From Stachybotrys elegans (Eukaryota; Ascomycota; Sordariomycetes; Hypocreales; Stachybotryaceae): 64,000 nt of DNA. Both the position numbers and the translations under genes were made by a program. The notes under the pieces are model-generated. The model was not told where the DNA came from and did not search any database. It saw only the letters and a program-made list of their open reading frames with translations. Positions 34,392 to 45,738 of the stretch are shown piece by piece. Position 1 is the first letter of the stretch; each line of letters starts with the position of its first letter. The stretch is from positions 930,001 through 994,000 of the forward strand of contig JAGPNK010000009.1 of NCBI GenBank assembly GCA_020746835.1. Reading direction: 5' to 3'.

Positions 34392-36338
34392 ATGGGCAGC
34401 AACAAGCACTGGGTACGTACGCACACGCATCCTTCTTTTGCTCCCGTTGCATGTGACGGTCGTTTTTTCTGACCGGCGGTGGTGTGGTTTATTACGCGTC
34501 ACCCTATCCTTTCTGGTACCTCCAGTCTTCTGCCCGAGCTCTCTTTATCATCACCATTACAGGCTGGTATGTGCCAGCAATGGATGCGCCGGCCGTGGCA
34601 TCCCGGCAAGGGATCGGCGGCAGCTTGGAGGACTTGGCCTAGAATCTACGTGGACCCTTGGACCTGACCCGGTTAATCCGTCAGGCGGTTGCGTCACTGC
34701 TGGGCTCATCCTGCTAGCCAGAACCTCATCATCCACCACACACACGCACACACACACACGCCGTATTCCACCACCGTCTTCTCCGTTCCCTTCCCTGCCC
34801 AGCCTGTCCATGGCCAGGTACCCTTGCACTGTCTTTCCATAATGGCGGTACTTGCATGTAGCCACATACCACCGATGACGAGGCTGCCCAAGCCGCACTA
34901 CCTCATCTGCCCACTTACACGCTGGACCCTATAAGCCTCGTTCCTGCTCCCCTTGTTTCTTCCTCCCACACACAATCCTCAACCAAACGCCCTCAGCACC
35001 ACCATCTCTAACTGTTCGCTTCGATACACAGGCGCGGCAGTACATCTTAGACCCATTGACTGCTCCTGAGCCCAGCCAAGAGACGGGCCCAGGCACTTCG
35101 CATTACAACCCGCTGCATCATTCACAGTCGGCAGACGACAAACGCAGAAGCTTTCGAGAGACAACTAGACAGACGCCTCGAAAAGATCACTCAATTGATC
35201 CCTTTGCCGATCCTTGGTCTGGCTACCCAACCCCTCCCTCCTCAGCCAGCCCTACGACAACCACCTTCCACCCCTCCAATCCCTTCTCCTCAGCCTACAG
35301 GCCCTCGTCATCAGCCGAGGAACCATCAAAGCCGCCCTCCTCTTCTCGCGCCGCATCCAAGTCTCGCGCTCGCGAACCTCGTCGCAGCCCCTCTCGCAGC
35401 CGCTACCCTCCCAACAGCTACCGCACTCCTCAGCCCCAGCCACAGTCGCAGTACCTGCGACCAGAGAGACGCAACAGCCTCACCGCCCGCGACGTCAACC
35501 GTCTCCGCGAGCGCTTCTCTGGCGACATGTCGCACCAGCCCCTTGAGATCCTCAAGCGCGAGCACCGCGCTGCTGACCGCTTGCGCCGCCCACGCAAGGT
35601 GTCCGAGACTGATATCATCGACTCCCTCGACACCATCGGCGGCACTTACCATCATGGCGGGCCCTATGACGCCACTCTCGCCAGCCGCAACCTGAACAAA
35701 AAGTACTCGCCCGTAGCTGCCGTACAGGAGTCCAACATGGAGGCCATCCGCGCCACACCTAGAGAGTACATTGACGACTCCCTGCAACGCCATGTGCCTC
35801 TCCAGGGCGTCGCCCTTGTCCCCCCAGGCACGGCAGAACCTGGCAGAGGAGCTTTCAATGGCCGAGTGATGAACTACCGGGAAGGCGACGACCTTATGAG
35901 GGACGCAGATGCCCCTGGCGGCGCCTATAAGCGTTGGGAGGGCCTGGTAAGTGGCTCATGCCAACGATTGTTCCATCTCTGTGTGCTAACCGCTTGTAGA
36001 CGTACCACCCAGATGATCTCAAGGGCAAAAGTGAACCCGCTTATACCTTTGAAAGGAAAGCCAAGGAGAAGAAATATGCTAGGGCCAACGAATACGAGAT
36101 GCAGTCCGGAGTCAACGGAGACGGCTATCTCGGTCCTGCCCCTGGGCTCGGCCGCGTTGGCCGCCAGCGTAGCCACAGCAACACGGACGCATCTTCCTCC
36201 GCCAACGCCTACTCCAGCAATTCTGGACTTCAAAGGAGCAACACCACCGGCAAGAAGCTCGGCGAAGGTCTTAAGCGGCGCTTCGGCAGTCTTCGCAAGA
36301 AGAAGGACTCCCCCACCGTCCACGTTCGTGAAGTGTAA
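34392..36338 (+). CDS. PAL1: PAL1 cell morphology protein
   Basis: Three exons: 34392..34412, 35032..35946 and 36000..36338, giving 424 residues. The first coding exon is only 21 nt (MGSNKHW), followed by a 619-nt intron with a GTACGT donor and a CTCTAAC branch site near the CACAG acceptor; the second intron is 53 nt. The protein joins as MGSNKHW-ARQYILDPLTAPEP. Conserved Pal1 segments include SIDPFADPWSGYPTPPSS, RPRKVSETDIIDSLDTIG, GGTYHHGGPYDATLASRN and GGAYKRWEGLTYHPDDLKGK. In fission yeast Pal1 localises to growth sites and keeps cells cylindrical, and yeast Pal1 is an early endocytic coat factor. Low-complexity Ser/Pro/Arg stretches and a basic C-terminal patch (KRRFGSLRKKK) could bind membrane. 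The first exon is less certain than the rest. Confidence 0.85.
34413..35031 (+). other. Long first intron of PAL1
   Basis: A 619-nt intron, about ten times the local norm. It has a GTACGT donor and a CTAAC/ACAG 3' end, and includes a CA-repeat at about 34736-34761 and long pyrimidine-rich stretches. It may hold regulatory sequence or mark alternative first exons. Confidence 0.6.
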
Positions 36339-36834
36339 ATGCTGCCACGACGATGAAAGCCCGAGGGCGGCATACCTATTGAATTCCTTTTGTTACAGGC
36401 TAGCTTTTCCTTCTGCTTTTCACTGACAATGTACGATGATATCGTTATGATTATGGGACGGGATGATTAGACTTTACATATATACAACACGCAGCTCAGG
36501 CAGCTCGTTGTGTGCTTTGCATGGCACACAATTTACGCAACTAGATTACGCAATACAACATGTTTCAAACGACGAGCCCTGGATCGAGATCAAGGGATAA
36601 GTGTGAGCGCAGATGCTGACTGATGGATGGAGAAGTGCAAGCAAACGGTGATGGCCCTTTCATCTATATGGTATGGTATTTAGCAACACGGTCTCTAAAT
36701 GGGACGAGAACCCCCGTCCTACGCCCAAGAACAACACCTTCCCACGAATGCTTCTCTTGTCCTTGAACCCCCATCATGACTCCAGCCATACAACCGAGAC
36801 AAGAGACGGCAAAACACCCCACAACATGCATGTC
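36339..36834. other. Spacer between converging PAL1 and CFT1 ends
   Basis: A 0.5-kb, AT-rich spacer holding both 3' flanks. No gene is seen. Confidence 0.55.
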
Positions 36835-39800
36835 CTAGAAATACGCCACGCCGCTCCAGCCCAGTAGCGCATCGAGCTCCTCGCGCAGGTCGACGGCGCC
36901 ATCGTAACCGCCCTTGCCGGCGATCTCGGCGCGCTTGGCGGCGCCAAGCTCAGCCCAGCGGGCGAGGACGGTGCCGTCGACGAGGGCGCGCACCGAGGCC
37001 GTCTCGACGCCGACGGCGCGCGACGTCTCCGGGATGCGGTGGGCGCGGGCGTTGAGGCCGCCGTGCGGGACGAGGGCGGGCGTCAGCTGGTTCGCGACGG
37101 AGAGGAGGCGGCGGTAGGCCGACTCGGCGAGGGGCGTGAGCGCGGCGAGCTGGCCCGAGGGCGAGGCCAGCAGGAGGATGTGTGGCGGCGAGGAGGGCTC
37201 CGGCGCTGTCGCGGGGAGCGTGCGCGGGAGGAGGAGCGTCGAGGAGGGGATGTTGGGGGTGACGCAGAAGGAGGTGCGGTGCAGGAGGAGGTGGCCCTGG
37301 AGGGACTTGTGGTCTGCAAGAGGTAAATGTCAGCGAGTGGGCTAATACACAACAAGAACAAGGGAGGGGAGACGTTACGTTCGGGGTTGAATTCCAGCAC
37401 GTGGATGTCGCCGTCGGCGTCGGAGGTTACGATAGAGAGGTCGTCGCCGTCGGGGAGGAAGTCGGCGACGAGGAGCGGGAGGCGGCTGCTGCTCTTGCCG
37501 AGGACCTTGAAGGTGTAGGGCTCCTCGGTGTAGCCGGCGAACCAGACGCCCTTGAAGGCGTCGGCCATGAGGCACAGGCCCGTGCCGGGGAGGGCGCGCG
37601 CGCTGGCGACGAAGCAGCTCATGTCGAGGAAGGCGACGGGCAGCAGGGTGCCGTCCTCCTTGAGGCCGCGGACCATGCACTTCTGGCCCTGGGCGACGAG
37701 CATGAGGCCCTGCGAGCCCATCTCGGACAGCGCCGTGACGCCGCCGCGCGGGATGTCCTCCTTGGCCAGCAGCTTGAGGCGGCGGTTCGTCTCGGGCCGG
37801 CCGGGCTCCGGGATCACCGTCACGATGTCGAGCACCTGCACGCGGCCGCGCGTCGGCAGGTCCTCGCCCTTGGAGATGGCTGTGCCGACGGCGAGAAGCA
37901 TGCGCCGCTCCTTGGTCTCCTCCGACACCTCGAGCAGCAGCGTCTTCATCGACTCGATCGACTCGCACGCCTCGAGCTCGTAGTCGTGGATGGCTGTCCA
38001 CGTCGCCGTGCTGATCAGCTTGAGCACGCCGCGCGCCTGCGTGGGAGCCATGGCCAGCGTCTCGCGCGCCCACTCCTTGTGGTAGTCGTCGTCGCGCGGC
38101 AGCTCAAACGGCTCCGCCGCCGAGCACCCGGCCACGTACGTGCCCGTTGGGTCGTGCCACGCCACCCGGCACACATCGACGCCCAGTGATACCTTGCGCA
38201 CCGACACGCCCAGCTCCGTCAGGTTGGCGTCACCGGGGAGCTGCGTCACGCGCGCCACGCCCGCCGAGTCGGCGTAGATGAAGCCCCGGTCGCACCCTGC
38301 CGTGTGGAAGGTACTCATCGCCCGCACCCCCAGGCCCTGCAGGCCCATGACGCGGGGCGCGCTCTTGGCCGACTTGAGGATGAAGCTGGGCGAGGCGCCG
38401 GGCAGGAACACGGTGCTGTAGCCGTTGATGTTGGGACATCGTCGTAGGGGCACGAACCGCGGCTGCTGCGAGGCGTCGTCTTGCACTGCCTCAGTGACGG
38501 CCTTGGCGAGCGTTGGGTTGGCGGCCTTGATGAAGGACAGTGTGGCCGAGACGCTCGAGTCGCCCTGCTCGGGCTGATGCCGGAGGGGTTCGTAGAGAGT
38601 GAGATCGTCAGTGGAGTGGCGGAGCTGGGAAGTGTCAGTAACAGGGGGGCATCAGTTGACTGTCGGCGAAGCTTACAATGAGGTACGGGGTCTGGTGTAC
38701 TGCGTCGCCGAGGTCCGCTACAAGAATCTCAGTAAGCGTCTCGCGTGCTGAGCCCTTGCGGACTGAGTACTGCGGCGACAAGAAAGGGGGGACGTAGGAC
38801 AAGTTCTCCGCCACGTAGACGGGCTTGCTGAGGTCGGCCACGGCATATATCTGATTTCTGTTAGTGAAAGACAGGGGCAAAATGTTCACAAGAAAAAAAA
38901 CTTACGTGAAGAGCTCCTGTCGCGCTGAGCAGAAACATCATGACCTGCTCCTCCACGGCAGTTCCACCTTCGGCCTGTGAAGGCTGGAACACACCCTTCG
39001 AGTCCGCATACAAGCAGCCGGCCAGCCACTTGGTCGAGGTGAGACTACTATGCGTCTTGTCCACTTCCTCCAGTTCGTAGTTGCCGTCCATTGCGGCGAT
39101 GAAGACGCTGCTGTCGTCGCGCACCAGCAGCAGGAACTTGTCCGAAATGCTAGCGCTCACGACGCGCGGTTCGGCGCCTGTTTCTTCGTCAAGCATAGGG
39201 AGGATCTGCACGAGGCCGAGATCTGCAGACGGTTAGCTCTTCTCTGCCTTTGTCTTGGGAGCGGCAATGCACCTACCGCCGTTGTAGCATCGCACTTCTG
39301 ACTTGAGGACCTGTATCACTCTCATCTGGTTCCCCATGACGCCGGCCTCGACCGTGAAGCCGGCGGCTGGTTCAAACTCGGTGTCTTTCAGAGACTCGAA
39401 ACCCGCCGCCGTAAGGGCATACACATCCGACGTCTCGTATCCGTCAAGGTCGACCTTGGCCACGATCATGAACCTGTCGTACTGCTCCACGGCGTCGTAC
39501 TCTGCATCGACGGGTGGGTTGCCGCCCAGGGCCTTGGGGACCGGCTTCTTAACGCACATGGTCCAGAAGCCCCTCGCCTCGGGAAACTCAAATCGTCCTA
39601 TGATTTTGGGTTGAATCTCGCGGTTCAGGATGGCTATGGAGCCGGCCTTGCCACGGCCGACGGCGGCGGCAAGCTCTAGGTCTGCTCTCACTCCCTCCAC
39701 TAGCTTGGCTTCTTCAGCGTCGGTCGGGGGCACAGGTCGTCCAGTGGTAAAGTCCCGTATTGGGGCTAGGGAGAGGAGAGTATCGTGTATCTTGATGGCC

Positions 39801-41353
39801 ACATCTCCTCCCTGTTTTAGGCTGCCATTGAGGGCTTGCGCAGGTTTGGCTGCCGCAGACTCTGTGCCGTACAAATCATCGTCCTCATCGTCATCCTCTA
39901 GGTCAAGATCATCCACATCCAGACCCAAGTCAGGGTCGATGATGCGCGATCGCTTCCGCTTCTCCTGGCTCTGTCGTTTCGACCACCCTAGGACGACAGA
40001 GTCGCCAGTCTCGCTGCCCAGGAAGAAGGCCGATTTACCGAGTCTTGATATGCATGAAACTGTAGATTTGAGTAGCTCCCCACCAGCCTCGGCTGGGATG
40101 AGCTTTATGAAGAGCCCCGAGACGGTTCTACCATCTATTTTGAAGGATAATATGCCCATTCGTCCATCGTTGAGGATTAGAAGAAGCTCGCCGGCTTCAA
40201 TCGATAGCTGCTCGATGACGCATCCTTCTAGGCGGAGATGCAGGTCGGACTGGTCGCTCAGGATGAATGAGGTGATCTGCTTCGTCATGGGATTGACGGC
40301 CACTCCATTGGCTTTACCAGACTGGTCGATGTGAATGAGCTCGTTCTCGCCGACCAAGAGCGCGCCGCCTACGGGCGCAGGCAGCGGAACAACGCGCTTC
40401 AGGTCGCGTGGCAAGCCGGTGACGGATAGGATGGTAGTGGAAGCCCTCTGCTGAAGGTCGAGGGTGAAGACCTTGTATGACATGTGATCTTTGTGCCCCA
40501 GGGAGTGGGAGCAGGCTTGGGTGGAAGAGAGAATTCCAAAGGTCGGCTCTCGGTACTCATGCAGAAAGGCGAAGTGCACAGGATAGAGCAGGGCAGGATC
40601 AAGCAGGGGCAGACGGAGGACAAATGATGGTGTATATGCAGCTTCTACATTGTCGCTATCTCCATTGGCGACAGCAGCGGGGTTCTTGACTGGGCGAGGT
40701 CCGTCCAGGTCCTCATCCCAGTCGTCCATCTCCAAATCCTCCTCTGACTGTCGAAATGGGAGAATGGCCAGGTTTCGAGAGCCGAATTTGAGGGCTGCGC
40801 ACCGACTGCCCGGGTCGGCCTCGAGAAAGGTGACGTAGTCGCCAAAGGAAGCCTCCCACGGAGCACCCTGGAGATCTTCCTTCTCGTAGAAATGGATAGA
40901 GGTCGTCTCGAGCGCATTCTTCCGGGGGTCCCACTCGGTCAAGCACATTTTGGCGGCCTTGTAGGCCAGCAGCAGCGCCTCGCCGCCAGAGGCCGTCTTG
41001 CTCAGCTTCAGCCTGGCCAGGCCAATGACGGTGCCAGCGAGCGGTATTTCGGCAACGAGGACGAGCTTGGTGTAGTTGGAGCGATCGGTGCGGACGAGCA
41101 TGGATTCGCCGCCGAGAAAGGAGGATTCGAGGCCATCGTCGTCCTGGACGCGGGGGTCGAAGTGCGCGTCCTGCTGAATAGACGAGGCGGTCCGGGCCTG
41201 CGCATCGAGATCGGCCGAGACGACCTTTGTCGCGAAGATCTGGAGGAGAGAGCCCTTTGCGACGACGAGGTTGTTGGCCGTCGCCGAGGTGAGAGGCAGG
41301 CTCAAGGAATGGGTGACGGCCGAAGGCGCCACGAGCTCGGTGTAAGCCTGCAT
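36835..41353 (-). CDS. CFT1: Cleavage and polyadenylation specificity factor subunit 1 (CFT1/CPSF160)
   Basis: Five exons on the minus strand: 41353..39277, 39222..38906, 38850..38677, 38624..37379 and 37313..36835, giving 1430 residues, the usual size for fungal Cft1. Each junction was fixed by frame and family: CYNG-DLGLVQILPMLDE, TGALH-IYAVADLSKPVYVAE, TPYLI-LRHSTDDLTLYEP and FNPE-HHKSLQGHLLLHRTSF. The N-terminus MQAYTELVAPSAVTHSLSLP and ATANNLVVAKGSLLQIF is typical, so this ATG is chosen over one 33 bases upstream. The protein is a triple beta-propeller (MMS1/CPSF_A family) with an acidic insert (DDLDLEDDDEDDDL) in the first half. It is the scaffold of the mRNA 3'-end processing complex that helps recognise the AAUAAA-type signal. 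Confidence 0.95.
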
Positions 41354-42175
41354 GGCTGCAGAACCATTATCTCGCTGCCGACACAAGTCGCATGGAGCAG
41401 CGGAGCGGAGGAGAAGGACGGGGGAGGCTGGAATGTGCGGGAGTAGACAATTGGGAGCAATCCAAGCTCAACAACGGCAAAAGTGCTGTGGCAGCTCAAT
41501 GGATTTCTGTCAATGCAATCGCAAAAGCTCAGGCTCGAGGGCGGATCAACACGCTGCCGCGACCCGGACAGGCGCTAGTAATACAGCCACACCTGGGCCA
41601 TGGTGGCACCCCACCAGCTCCCTGCCATTTGCCCATCGTTCCTGTTTCAGAGCCGGGGTGGCGTTAGGACTGCCTACGCGACTGGCTATGAGCAGTGCAC
41701 CAGACACGGCAGGAATCATGGTTGCGTCACCATTTACATTCGCTACTAACCTAGAAATAATCCCCAAGCCGCTCCTTTCTCCTTACCTTCCTACTGTTTA
41801 GTTCCAACGCCCCTGGACTCTTGGATGACACGCCATCGACAAGTCTTGCTACTCCTCTCGCACATCGAGCTGAGGCTACTAAGGATTCGCAAAGTCAATA
41901 AAAGAACATAAACCGGGGCCACGCCGACGAACGATACGTACACACATCGAGAGGCCACTCTGCTAGTCGTAGGTAACCTGACTGCATACACACGCTTTTG
42001 CTACCGCTGCCTCGTTATTCTCTTGCTTCGGCCAATAGGTGCTGTCGGTCACAATCTGACGATCACTTCATTGTCTGATGCTGTTCTTGGTCCTGCGGGC
42101 AACAGCAACCATTATTGTTCAATCCATTCTCTAACATCAGAGACAGTAAACAACCGCGCCCTCTACCTGCCCATC
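41354..42175. other. Divergent promoter region between CFT1 and LMBD1
   Basis: A 0.8-kb spacer. The stretch from 42023 to 42175 is open in frame with LMBD1 but translates to a sequence unlike the family, so it is treated as 5' UTR. Confidence 0.5.
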
Positions 42176-43984
42176 ATGGCCGACGTCGCCATCATGGCCA
42201 ACGCAGGCCTGCTGCAGACCAGCCTCATCTGGGTCGCATACGCCGTCGCCGTCGTTCTCTGTTTTGTCGCCGCCATCATCACCACCTTCATCTGGCAGGC
42301 GCCGCGCGAAAGGTCCGCCATTGTCACACTCGTCGCGACCATCAGCTTGACAGCTCTCCTCGCGACCGTCCTACTTCTCCCTGTCGATATTGCACTCGTA
42401 TCTGCGACTGGATCTAGCGCCAACGGCGCAAAGAAGGACTGGGCCACCCCGGAGCGCATCGAGCACATCCTGTTCACGCTCAAGGTAGTCTACTACTCGC
42501 TGTACAGCTTCGATGCACTGCTGTGCTTGCTGATCATTCCCTTCGCCTATTTCTGGTATGAAGAGTACGACGAGGTCGAGTTTGAGGAGGAAGGGCGCAC
42601 CTGGACGAGCCGATTCGTCGCTGCAGCCAAGTATACGCTCTTTTTCCTTGCGCTCGTTGTTGTGCTGTTCCTCCTCGGCTTCTTCGTTCCCGCAGCCGGA
42701 GACGATGCCAAATCCCACTGGGACTTTGACTACTTCAAGAAGCTTGTCGCGCAGAACCACGGAGAAAAGGCCTTGACGTTTGCCCTGGGGCTTCTTGTCA
42801 CGATCGGTACCCTGTTGTACGTTGTCTACACCGGCGCTGGTCTCGCACTTCTTCCAATTTCCTTCATCAAGTCTGCGCCTCCCATCTCGGCGCCTCAGCT
42901 CCACGAGAACACAGCCTCGCAGCTCGAGCAGAACCGTGAGCGTCAGCGCCAGTTGGAACTCCGCAACGCTGGGCGTCAGGAGGGCATGTCTCGTAAGGAC
43001 AGACGTGAACTCGACGCACTCAGCCGAGAAGAACAGACACTGGTCCGCCGTGAGCGCCTTGCCGCTGAAGCACAGGGCGAGGGAAGAAGCCGAGTCTACC
43101 GCGTATGGCTCAAGACATGCGCGCTGTTCCGCCCCATCAAGATGCTGGGCGGCATCTTCTTGCTTCTCCTTTCAGTACTTATCTGGGTGTCCATGTTGAT
43201 CACAGGTATCGACAAGGCAAAGAACTCTATCTGCAAGCACCGCTGCGGCTACATCCTCGGCCAGATCCACGTCTTCCAGCCGATCAACTGGATCTTTGTC
43301 AAGGCTGCCACAGTGTTCCCCATCGATTACGTCCTTATGGCCCTGTTGATTCTCTTGCTCTTCAGCAGCTCCATTACTGGCGTCGCAACCGTTGGCATCC
43401 GTTTCCTCTGGGTCAGAATCTTCCAGATCCGCAAGGGGCGCACGGCACCCCAGGCTCTGTTGATTGCGACGGTCATGCTGGCTCTCATTATCCTGGCGCT
43501 CAACTACGCCGTGGCTATGCTGGTCGCTCCACAATACTCAATCTATGGAACCCAAACATTCTGCACCAACGAACCCGACTACCCTGGTGCACAGCCCGAC
43601 TGTTCGCGGCATTCTGACATGATTAGGCCTTGCTCCGAAGCCCTGAAGTATCGCCATGCCAAGGATGTGTGCACACCGTCAGTGATGTCCACCTTCCTGA
43701 ATCGCATCACCATCACTTGGCCTTTCTTCGGCATGGTTGCCTTTTGGGCGCAGTTCGCGTTCCTCGGCGTGTTCATGATTGTGCTTGTGACCGCCATCAT
43801 CCGGACACCGAAGCTGAATATGAGTGACATCGACGACGACGCCGAGGCTGACGAGGAGGAGAGCCTGCTGGCATCAACCGGACGCCGGTTTGGCGCTACC
43901 TGGCAGGACTTTAGGGGCAAGACCAGCTCCAGCAATGGGGCCAGCCATGAGGAAAGGAACGGATCTGGATCCTTCAATGCCTAA
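42176..43984 (+). CDS. LMBD1-type lysosomal cobalamin transporter (LMBR1 family membrane protein)
   Basis: A single exon of 602 residues. The start at [19 protein letters not shown] begins right before the first membrane segment. About nine hydrophobic segments are visible, for example [58 protein letters not shown] and [24 protein letters not shown] stretches. They are separated by a charged cytosolic loop rich in Arg/Glu ([20 protein letters not shown] onward). A short Cys-containing lumenal loop reads [20 protein letters not shown]. The C-terminus is acidic and disordered. The human counterpart LMBRD1 exports cobalamin from lysosomes, and fungal proteins carry the same family name although most fungi do not use cobalamin, so the actual cargo here is uncertain. 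Downstream DNA contains pieces of this locus in duplicated form. Confidence 0.9.
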   Translation: MADVAIMANAGLLQTSLIWVAYAVAVVLCFVAAIITTFIWQAPRERSAIVTLVATISLTALLATVLLLPVDIALVSATGSSANGAKKDWATPERIEHILFTLKVVYYSLYSFDALLCLLIIPFAYFWYEEYDEVEFEEEGRTWTSRFVAAAKYTLFFLALVVVLFLLGFFVPAAGDDAKSHWDFDYFKKLVAQNHGEKALTFALGLLVTIGTLLYVVYTGAGLALLPISFIKSAPPISAPQLHENTASQLEQNRERQRQLELRNAGRQEGMSRKDRRELDALSREEQTLVRRERLAAEAQGEGRSRVYRVWLKTCALFRPIKMLGGIFLLLLSVLIWVSMLITGIDKAKNSICKHRCGYILGQIHVFQPINWIFVKAATVFPIDYVLMALLILLLFSSSITGVATVGIRFLWVRIFQIRKGRTAPQALLIATVMLALIILALNYAVAMLVAPQYSIYGTQTFCTNEPDYPGAQPDCSRHSDMIRPCSEALKYRHAKDVCTPSVMSTFLNRITITWPFFGMVAFWAQFAFLGVFMIVLVTAIIRTPKLNMSDIDDDAEADEEESLLASTGRRFGATWQDFRGKTSSSNGASHEERNGSGSFNA

Positions 43985-44084
43985 GCATGCAGGGAGTCCA
44001 TACTTTATCTTGGGTGGTTACAATGGCATGGAAATGGTTCTAGGGAGGTTGGTGGGAATCGGCTGTAATGGGACGGAGTTATTT

Positions 44085-44160
44085 GGTATCAAGATTGTAA
44101 ATCCGAGGAAACATGGCAAAGCAGAACTCCAGCTCCTGCAAGCGAGGTCATGATCGTTGT
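44085..44160 (+). repeat. Direct repeat copy A downstream of LMBD1
   Basis: Begins GGTATCAAGATTGTAAATC and is about 80 % similar by eye over roughly 75 nt to 44509-44590. The first 19 bases are identical. Confidence 0.75.
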
Positions 44161-44344
44161 TTTGATTACTTCTTCGTCTCCTTCTTTCCTTGTCATTGTA
44201 ACTACCGAAGTAGATATACTCGTCAGATGTTGAATTTTTCAACCTGAGACGCGAAGCCTGTGACTGCCGCTGACGAAGGTCTCAAACACTAGCCGCGGAA
44301 GAAGGTGGCTTAACAAGGCATACCGGGGGAAAAGAAGCTTAGAA

Positions 44345-44407
44345 ATAAGCGTCGGGATGCCGCGAGCGGGCGGGCTGTGCACCAGGGTAATTGGGCTCGT
44401 TGATGCA
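44345..44407 (-). pseudogene. Inverted fragment of the LMBD1 coding sequence
   Basis: Read on the minus strand, this roughly 60-nt stretch matches the LMBD1 gene at about 43557-43619 with about 80 % identity, including a run of 17 identical bases. The translated fragment INEPNYPGAQPARSRHPD corresponds to [18 protein letters not shown] of the neighbouring protein. No recognisable LMBD1 sequence continues on either side and no open frame of useful size exists. It is a relic of a paralogue or of a rearranged duplication. Confidence 0.7.
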
Positions 44408-44508
44408 TGTATGAGCATCCTTTCTGAAGTAGGGAAAGGGGCAGCTTGATAAAACAAGAAGACAAAGAAGAAGACGAAGAAGAAGAAGGTGGATAAGAAG
44501 GCGAAGCA

Positions 44509-44590
44509 GGTATCAAGATTGTAAATCAGAGGCAACATAGCAAAGCGGGACTGAAGTTCATGCAAGCACAGTATGAGCATTATTCTTGAT
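44509..44590 (+). repeat. Direct repeat copy B downstream of LMBD1
   Basis: Second copy of the 44085-44160 sequence, in the same orientation, separated from it by about 350 nt that include the inverted LMBD1 fragment. Confidence 0.75.
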
Positions 44591-44656
44591 CATTTATCAA
44601 TCTGCCCCTTTCACAGCTTCAAAAAGGGCGCTCATACGTGAAACATATGTCCAATA

Positions 44657-45738
44657 TCAAGCACCCAGAGCCACCTTCTTCTCTTCCTTCTTCGTATCAC
44701 GGTTGAACTGCATTGCTTTATGACTACGGTCGTCGAATGCTGCCGCAGGACCAACGTGCATCTCGCGCCAGCAGCGCACGCAATACGGGTCACCGTCGCA
44801 GCCCAGACAACGCAACGTGGCGTCCTCAAGGCATACTGTACACCACGAGTCAACATCATCGTCCGTGTAGTTGGTGCGCGAGGTGAGACGATTCACAGGC
44901 TTCCCGGACGGCTTGGAGGTGGGCACAGAAGGGAGGCTGGGAGAGGAAGAGGAGGCGCGGAGGGCGGCGAGTCGGGCTGTTATGTCGTCGAGGCTGGAGG
45001 ACTGGGGTACGGAGGGAAGATCGGTGGGGTCAGAGGGGACTGAGGGAAGAGTGAGGGAGTCTACAGGTTCGGATGCTGCGTCGTCCTGCAGGGTTGGCGG
45101 TGTGTCTGGGCTATCCCTTGCCAGGGCCTTATCCAGCTCGACTTCATCCTGGAACCTGGCAATAACGCTGTCGACCTCCTTGGACATGCGCTCGCCATCC
45201 GAGTCGTCCGAGTCGCCCTGGTGCTCCCTTTCCCGGGGTAAGCCGGACGCCGCATCATCTTTGGGCACAGCCTGGGATAGCTCCTCCAGCAGAGCTCTCA
45301 CATCCTCGTCTCGGGGTTCCATGGGAGGTGCATTCGCCTCAGATCCGAGCAGCTCCTCCAGCGTTTGGTCGTCCGTCTGGAACATGGCATCCACATCGTC
45401 GTCTGCTTTCCGCTCAGGCGGGATACGTGAGGATGAGGGCTTGCGTGCCGGTGTGGGAGACTGGGCGGCCTTGGGGGATGACGATATGGAGGGTGACGGC
45501 GATGCAACGTCGGCGTTTCTGAGGGATTTCAACCGTGCAGCCAAGGCATCTTCACGGGTGGGCGTTTTAGCCCGTTGAATCAAATCAATCTGTGTGCTAG
45601 TTGATCGCTCAGCCGCATATCAAGACATGGGGGGAGCCGGAGGTGATACCTTTTTGGTGTTGCCTGGCTAGGAGCCACGGCGGAGCCACGGAGGGCTTGG
45701 AGGCGGTCCAAGAGGGACTTATCAACGTCGTTGGGCAT
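44657..45738 (-). CDS. ANCHR-like protein with C-terminal B-box-type zinc finger
   Basis: Two exons on the minus strand, 45738..45650 and 45596..44657, giving 342 residues. The intron (GTATCA...CTAG) is phase 2 and joins QATPK to TQIDLIQRAKTPTREDALAA; the acceptor was chosen for frame and is less certain than the exons. The body is acidic and Ser/Pro-rich, with DVDAMFQTDDQTLEELL and EVDSVIARFQDEVELDKAL segments. The C-terminus has a compact zinc-binding module, WCTVCLEDATLRCLGCDGDP then YCVRCWREMH, as in abscission/NoCut checkpoint regulator (ANCHR/ZFYVE19) relatives. By family, a role in cytokinesis timing or ESCRT/Vps4 control is possible, but fungal members are largely untested. The basic C-terminal tail ends KKEEKKVALGA. 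Confidence 0.82.

Larger units (their letters stand above)
43985..44656. other. Spacer with duplicated debris downstream of LMBD1
   Basis: A 0.67-kb spacer between converging genes. It contains a direct repeat pair and an inverted fragment of the LMBD1 coding region, listed separately, plus a GAAGAA-rich stretch at about 44459-44490. Confidence 0.65.

Noticed and set aside
37401..38189. 262-codon plus-strand open frame and a 232-codon frame on the minus strand
   Set aside because: Shadows of CFT1 exon 4 in other frames; Ala/Arg/Gly/Asp-rich translations typical of GC-rich shadows.
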